NCBI RefSeq assembly: GCF_041053055.1
Contig: NZ_CP163443.1
Location: 3,410,001 to 3,474,000 of the forward strand
DNA length: 64,000 nucleotides
Direction of reading: 5' to 3'
Origin: Streptomyces sp. R41
GTDB lineage: Bacteria; Actinomycetota; Actinomycetes; Streptomycetales; Streptomycetaceae
Below, in pieces: positions 61,694 to 64,000 of this stretch. Under the pieces are notes generated by a model that saw only the letters and a list, made by a program, of their open reading frames with translations, was not told the DNA's origin and did not search any database. Position 1 is the stretch's first letter; each line of letters begins with the position of its first letter. A program made the position numbers and the translations under genes.

Positions 61694-62716
61694 TCAGAGC
61701 TTGACGATCATCTTTCCGATGTTGTCGCCGCGCAGGACGCCGAAGAACGCCTCCAGGTTGTTCTCGATGCCCTCGACGACCGTCTCGCTGTACTTGAGCT
61801 CGCCGGAGCGGACCCAGCCACCGACCTCCTGGACGAACTGCGGCTGCAGGTCGTAGTGGTCGCTGACGAGGAAGCCCTGGATGCGGCCGCGGGTCTGGAT
61901 CAGACGGGCCAGGTTCGCCGGGCCGGGGACGGGCTCGGTGCTGTTGTAGACGGAGATCATGCCGCAGACGGCGATGCGGCCGTCCTGGTTCAGGGAGCCG
62001 ATCGCGGCCTCCAGGTGGTCACCGCCCACGTTGTCGAAGTAGACGTCGACGCCGTCGGGGGCGGCCTCGCGCAGCTGCTCGTCGACCGGCCCGTTCTTGT
62101 AGTTGAAGGCGGCGTCGAAGCCGTACTCCTCGACGAGCAGCTTGACCTTCTCGTCGGACCCGGCGGAGCCGATGACGCGCGAGGCGCCCTTGAGCTTGGC
62201 GATCTGCCCGACCTGGCTGCCGACGGCACCGGCGGCGCCGGAGACGAAGACGGAGTCGCCCTCCTTGAAGGAGGCGGTGCGCAGGAGGCCCGCGTAGGCG
62301 GTGAGCCCGGTCATCCCGAGGACGCCGAGGTACGTCGACAGCGGCGCGGCCTGCGGGTCCACCTTGACGGCCTGCTTGGCGTCGACGACGGCGTACTCGC
62401 GCCAGCCGAAGAAGTGCAGGACGTGGTCGCCGGCCTCGATCCCCTCGGCGTTCGAGGCGACGACCTCACCGACCGCTCCGCCCTGCATGACCTTGCCCAG
62501 CTCGAAGGGCGCGGCGTACGACTTGGCGGCGCTCATACGGCCGCGCATGTACGGGTCCACGGACACGTACTTGTTCCGCACCAGGACCTCGCCCTCCCCC
62601 GGCTGCCGTACCTCGGCCTCGACCAGGGCGAAGTCGTCCGGCTTGGGCCAGCCGACCGGGCGGCTGACCAGGTGCCATTCGCGGCTGACGGCGGGGAGCG
62701 TGGGGGTGTCGGTCAT
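61694..62716 (-). CDS. MDR-family NADP-dependent oxidoreductase
   Basis: The 340-residue protein has 'VDPYMRGRMSAAKSYAAPFELGKVMQGGAVGEV' near 50, 'LGMTGLTAYAGLLRTASFKEGDSVFVSGAAGAVGSQVGQIAKLKGA' with the Rossmann motif, and 'FDAAFNYKNGPVDEQLREAAPDGVDVYFDNVGG'. It belongs to the NADP-dependent alkenal/curcumin-type double-bond reductases. It is divergent from a MarR gene across 150 bp and is probably its target. Confidence 0.9.
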   Translation of the reverse strand: MTDTPTLPAVSREWHLVSRPVGWPKPDDFALVEAEVRQPGEGEVLVRNKYVSVDPYMRGRMSAAKSYAAPFELGKVMQGGAVGEVVASNAEGIEAGDHVLHFFGWREYAVVDAKQAVKVDPQAAPLSTYLGVLGMTGLTAYAGLLRTASFKEGDSVFVSGAAGAVGSQVGQIAKLKGASRVIGSAGSDEKVKLLVEEYGFDAAFNYKNGPVDEQLREAAPDGVDVYFDNVGGDHLEAAIGSLNQDGRIAVCGMISVYNSTEPVPGPANLARLIQTRGRIQGFLVSDHYDLQPQFVQEVGGWVRSGELKYSETVVEGIENNLEAFFGVLRGDNIGKMIVKL

Positions 62717-62797
62717 GGGGGTGCGCCTTTCCTGTTTCCTACGGGTTTCCGCGAGTTTGTACCGATTCTCGCGTACGGCTCCGCGGGGGGCAAATAC

Positions 62798-62810
62798 TTC
62801 AGTACCTGAA
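62798..62810. promoter_or_regulatory. MarR operator candidate
   Basis: TTCAGTACCTGAA is a palindrome (5-bp arms, 3-bp centre) midway in the divergent gap. 'CAATGCGCCTGAATATTTCA' next to it holds another half-site (CTGAA). MarR dimers bind such dyads. Confidence 0.6.
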
Positions 62811-62865
62811 ACAACAATGCGCCTGAATATTTCATGATGTCAAGTAACGGGGTAACCTGGAGTCC

Positions 62866-63315
62866 ATGGCCACGCAGAAGACACCCCGAATCGACCCCCT
62901 GACCATGGAGGTCGTCGAACTGATCGGCACGGTCGTGGCCCGCTACCACGAGGAGTACGAGGACGCGGCGGCGGAGCACGCGCTGACCGGCGCGCAGGCG
63001 CGGCTGCTGAGCCTGCTGTCGCTGGAGTCGCTGCCGATGCGGCGGCTGGCGCAGCAGCTGAAGTGCGAGCCGTCCAATGTCACGGGGATCGTGGACCGGC
63101 TGGAGGCGCGGGGGCTGGTGGAGCGGCGCCCGGACCCGGCGGACCGCCGCGTCAAGCTCGCCGCGGCGACGGCCGAGGGCCGGGAGGTCGCCCGGGGGCT
63201 GCGCGACTCCCTCAACTTCGCGCGGGAGCCCCTGGCGGGGCTGTCGGAGGACGAGCGGCTGGCGCTGCGGGATCTGCTGCGGCGGATGCTGGGGGCGGAC
63301 GTGCACGAGGGCTGA
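62866..63315 (+). CDS. MarR-family regulator
   Basis: The 149-residue protein has the winged helix 'LTGAQARLLSLLSLESLPMRRLAQQLKCEPSNVTGIVDRLEARGLVERRPDPADRRVKLAAAT' at about residues 42-105, with the wing Asp-Arg-Arg. It has one Cys (in 'KCEPSN') in the DNA-binding part, so thiol sensing is possible. Divergent from the MDR reductase; likely autoregulated through the operator at 62798. Confidence 0.9.
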   Translation: MATQKTPRIDPLTMEVVELIGTVVARYHEEYEDAAAEHALTGAQARLLSLLSLESLPMRRLAQQLKCEPSNVTGIVDRLEARGLVERRPDPADRRVKLAAATAEGREVARGLRDSLNFAREPLAGLSEDERLALRDLLRRMLGADVHEG

Positions 63316-63322
63316 GGCGGGT

Positions 63323-63448
63323 TCAGGCGAGTCCGCCGCCGGCGGTGGCCCGTGCGGTCCCGAGGAGCCGGCGCAGGGCGTCCACCGCCGGCGTCTCGAC
63401 GTCGCCCGGATCCGCCACCTCCGGTTCCGCGCGTCCCGCCGCCGTCAT
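63323..63448 (-). CDS. Possible 41-aa small protein
   Basis: ATG 63448 to TGA 63323 encodes a 41-residue acidic N-terminal part ('EPEVADPGDVETPAVDALRRLLG') and a short Ala/Gly tail. Third-position GC is very high, which favours coding, but the ribosome site is weak and nothing is recognised. Listed as tentative. Confidence 0.3.
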   Translation of the reverse strand: MTAAGRAEPEVADPGDVETPAVDALRRLLGTARATAGGGLA

Positions 63449-63475
63449 GACGGCAAGCCTGGCATGCGGAGTGGT

Positions 63476-63627
63476 TTTTCGCCCCCGCCGCCCCTGCCCA
63501 TTCCCGTACCTGGGGGCTGCCGCCCCCAGACCCCCGCTAAAAGATCGCGCCGTTCCCCGCGCCCCTGAAGGGGCGCGGGGAACGGCGCGACAAGCCCCCA
63601 CCGGGCAGGGGCGGCGGGGGCGAGAAA
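63476..63627. repeat. Nested palindromic intergenic repeat, copy 4 (inverted)
   Basis: The central palindrome at 63546-63589 matches 34289-34332 except that each arm carries a change (CAGTT to CCGTT on one side, AACTG to AACGG on the other), i.e. a compensatory base-pair swap. The flanking modules run in the opposite order to the copies at 37.3 and 57.3 kb. Outer arms 'CGCCCCCGCCGCCCCTGCCC' and complement frame the unit. Confidence 0.75.
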
Positions 63628-63631
63628 CGTC

Positions 63632-64000
63632 CTACGTGCACCACCACAAGAAGCGGTTGCAGGTTTCCGACGGTGAAGGGGCCGGGGTTGGGGCGGACGT
63701 CGTGGGGACGGAGGTGACGGGGGCGGTGGTTTCGGGGGCCGAGGTGCGGGTGGGGGCCGAGGTCGCGCGTCCCGGAGTCGTGCCGGTGGTTGCCGACTCT
63801 TCATCCTTGTCCTTGTCCTTGCCGGAGGCGGACGCGGACGGAGACCCGGAGTCGGAGGGCGACGCGGAGGCGTCGGGCGAGTCGGTCGGCGAGGCGCCGC
63901 CCGCCCCCGACGAGTCACCCAGCGGCTGCGCCGTCTCCTTGGCGTCCGAGGACGTCGAACCGTCGGCCGACTCACCCCCGGCCGCCGCCGGCTTCGGGCT
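63632..64000 (-). CDS. C-terminal part of a Ser/Thr/Pro-rich protein (cut by window edge)
   Basis: A minus-strand frame with no stop runs off the right edge; the visible 122 residues are acidic and rich in Ser, Pro, Thr and Ala. They contain 'GKDKDKDEE', then 'TSAPTRTSAPETTAPVTS' and end in the unusual 'ETCNRFLWWCT'. Low-complexity linkers of this type occur in exported or membrane-anchored proteins. The two Cys and two Trp at the end may form a short disulfide or metal knuckle. The domain it belongs to is outside the window. Confidence 0.6.
   Translation of the reverse strand, partial: SPKPAAAGGESADGSTSSDAKETAQPLGDSSGAGGASPTDSPDASASPSDSGSPSASASGKDKDKDEESATTGTTPGRATSAPTRTSAPETTAPVTSVPTTSAPTPAPSPSETCNRFLWWCT

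Noticed and set aside
63445..63975. 176-residue Arg/Pro-rich minus-strand frame at the right edge
   Set aside because: It is out of frame with the Ser/Thr/Pro-rich reading, which has better codon bias and ends in a stop at 63632; it also runs through the palindromic repeat.

Overview
The window is high-GC actinobacterial DNA and is almost certainly from a Streptomyces chromosome. The evidence is strong third-position GC bias, GTG starts with purine-rich ribosome binding sites, and a gene order from the ter genes through aceE and fasR to fabD-fabH-acpP-fabF that matches the known Streptomyces core layout. A single in-frame TTA (bldA-type) codon in one gene fits the same assignment. There are no rRNA genes, no CRISPR array and no intact insertion sequence.

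Region 1 (1-9,700) is an accessory island at a tRNA-Val(UAC) gene. A piece of about 119 bp covering the 3' half of the tRNA and its terminator occurs three times (1-119, 4150-4268, 9558-9673). It therefore frames two tandem, decayed integrative units. The first two copies are followed, 88 bp later in each case, by the same doubled GATGTCAGCG motif, which looks like integrase arm-type sites. Each unit ends in a wreck of a tyrosine integrase. Cargo is a secreted protein, a flavin amine oxidase, a TPR protein, an Imm10-like immunity protein, a lipoprotein and three unknowns. No replication or transfer genes remain. Each unit also carries a 150-bp sequence that folds into one long hairpin. The two copies differ by 12 substitutions, all within the two near-perfect stem arms, many of them compensatory; this is the most interesting signal in the window.

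Region 2 (9,900-14,200) holds a DUF4097 lipoprotein, a coiled-coil membrane protein, a DUF4383 membrane protein, an FmdB-type zinc ribbon protein and an O-methyltransferase. Two noncoding tandem-repeat tracts lie between them, the second being a 42-bp minisatellite.

Region 3 (14,260-23,335) is a tellurium/stress (ter) cluster. One arm is a three-gene, 4-bp-overlapping operon (CitE-like lyase, a fused phosphoribosyltransferase-StiP protein, HAD phosphatase). It is divergent from a TerD with a Pro/Tyr/Gln tail. TerA, a TerC-like membrane protein and two further TerD proteins follow. Next come a peroxiredoxin, a DUF3052 protein and, divergently, the E1 subunit of pyruvate dehydrogenase.

Region 4 (27,700-40,000) contains transport, redox and regulatory pairs: a K+ channel, an MFS exporter with its TetR regulator, a MerR regulator coupled to an aldo/keto reductase, and an NmrA-like reductase divergent from another TetR gene. 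Several of these intergenic regions have visible palindromic operators. Region 5 (39,700-44,810) is fasR-fabD-fabH-acpP-fabF, the type II fatty acid synthase operon with its activator, closed by a perfect 20-bp-stem terminator.

Region 6 (44,820-64,000) holds DUF3145, a GDSL lipoprotein, an aldose epimerase, a GH3 glycosidase divergent from a TetR gene, RidA and a beta-hydroxyacid dehydrogenase divergent from a LysR gene. It continues with a secreted pyroglutamyl-peptidase-like protein lacking the expected cysteine, a LysE exporter, a large secreted M14 carboxypeptidase with a TTA codon, Ohr, and a quinone-oxidoreductase-type enzyme divergent from MarR. A nested palindromic intergenic repeat family recurs at 34.2, 37.3, 57.3 and 63.5 kb. 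The right edge cuts a Ser/Thr/Pro-rich protein.
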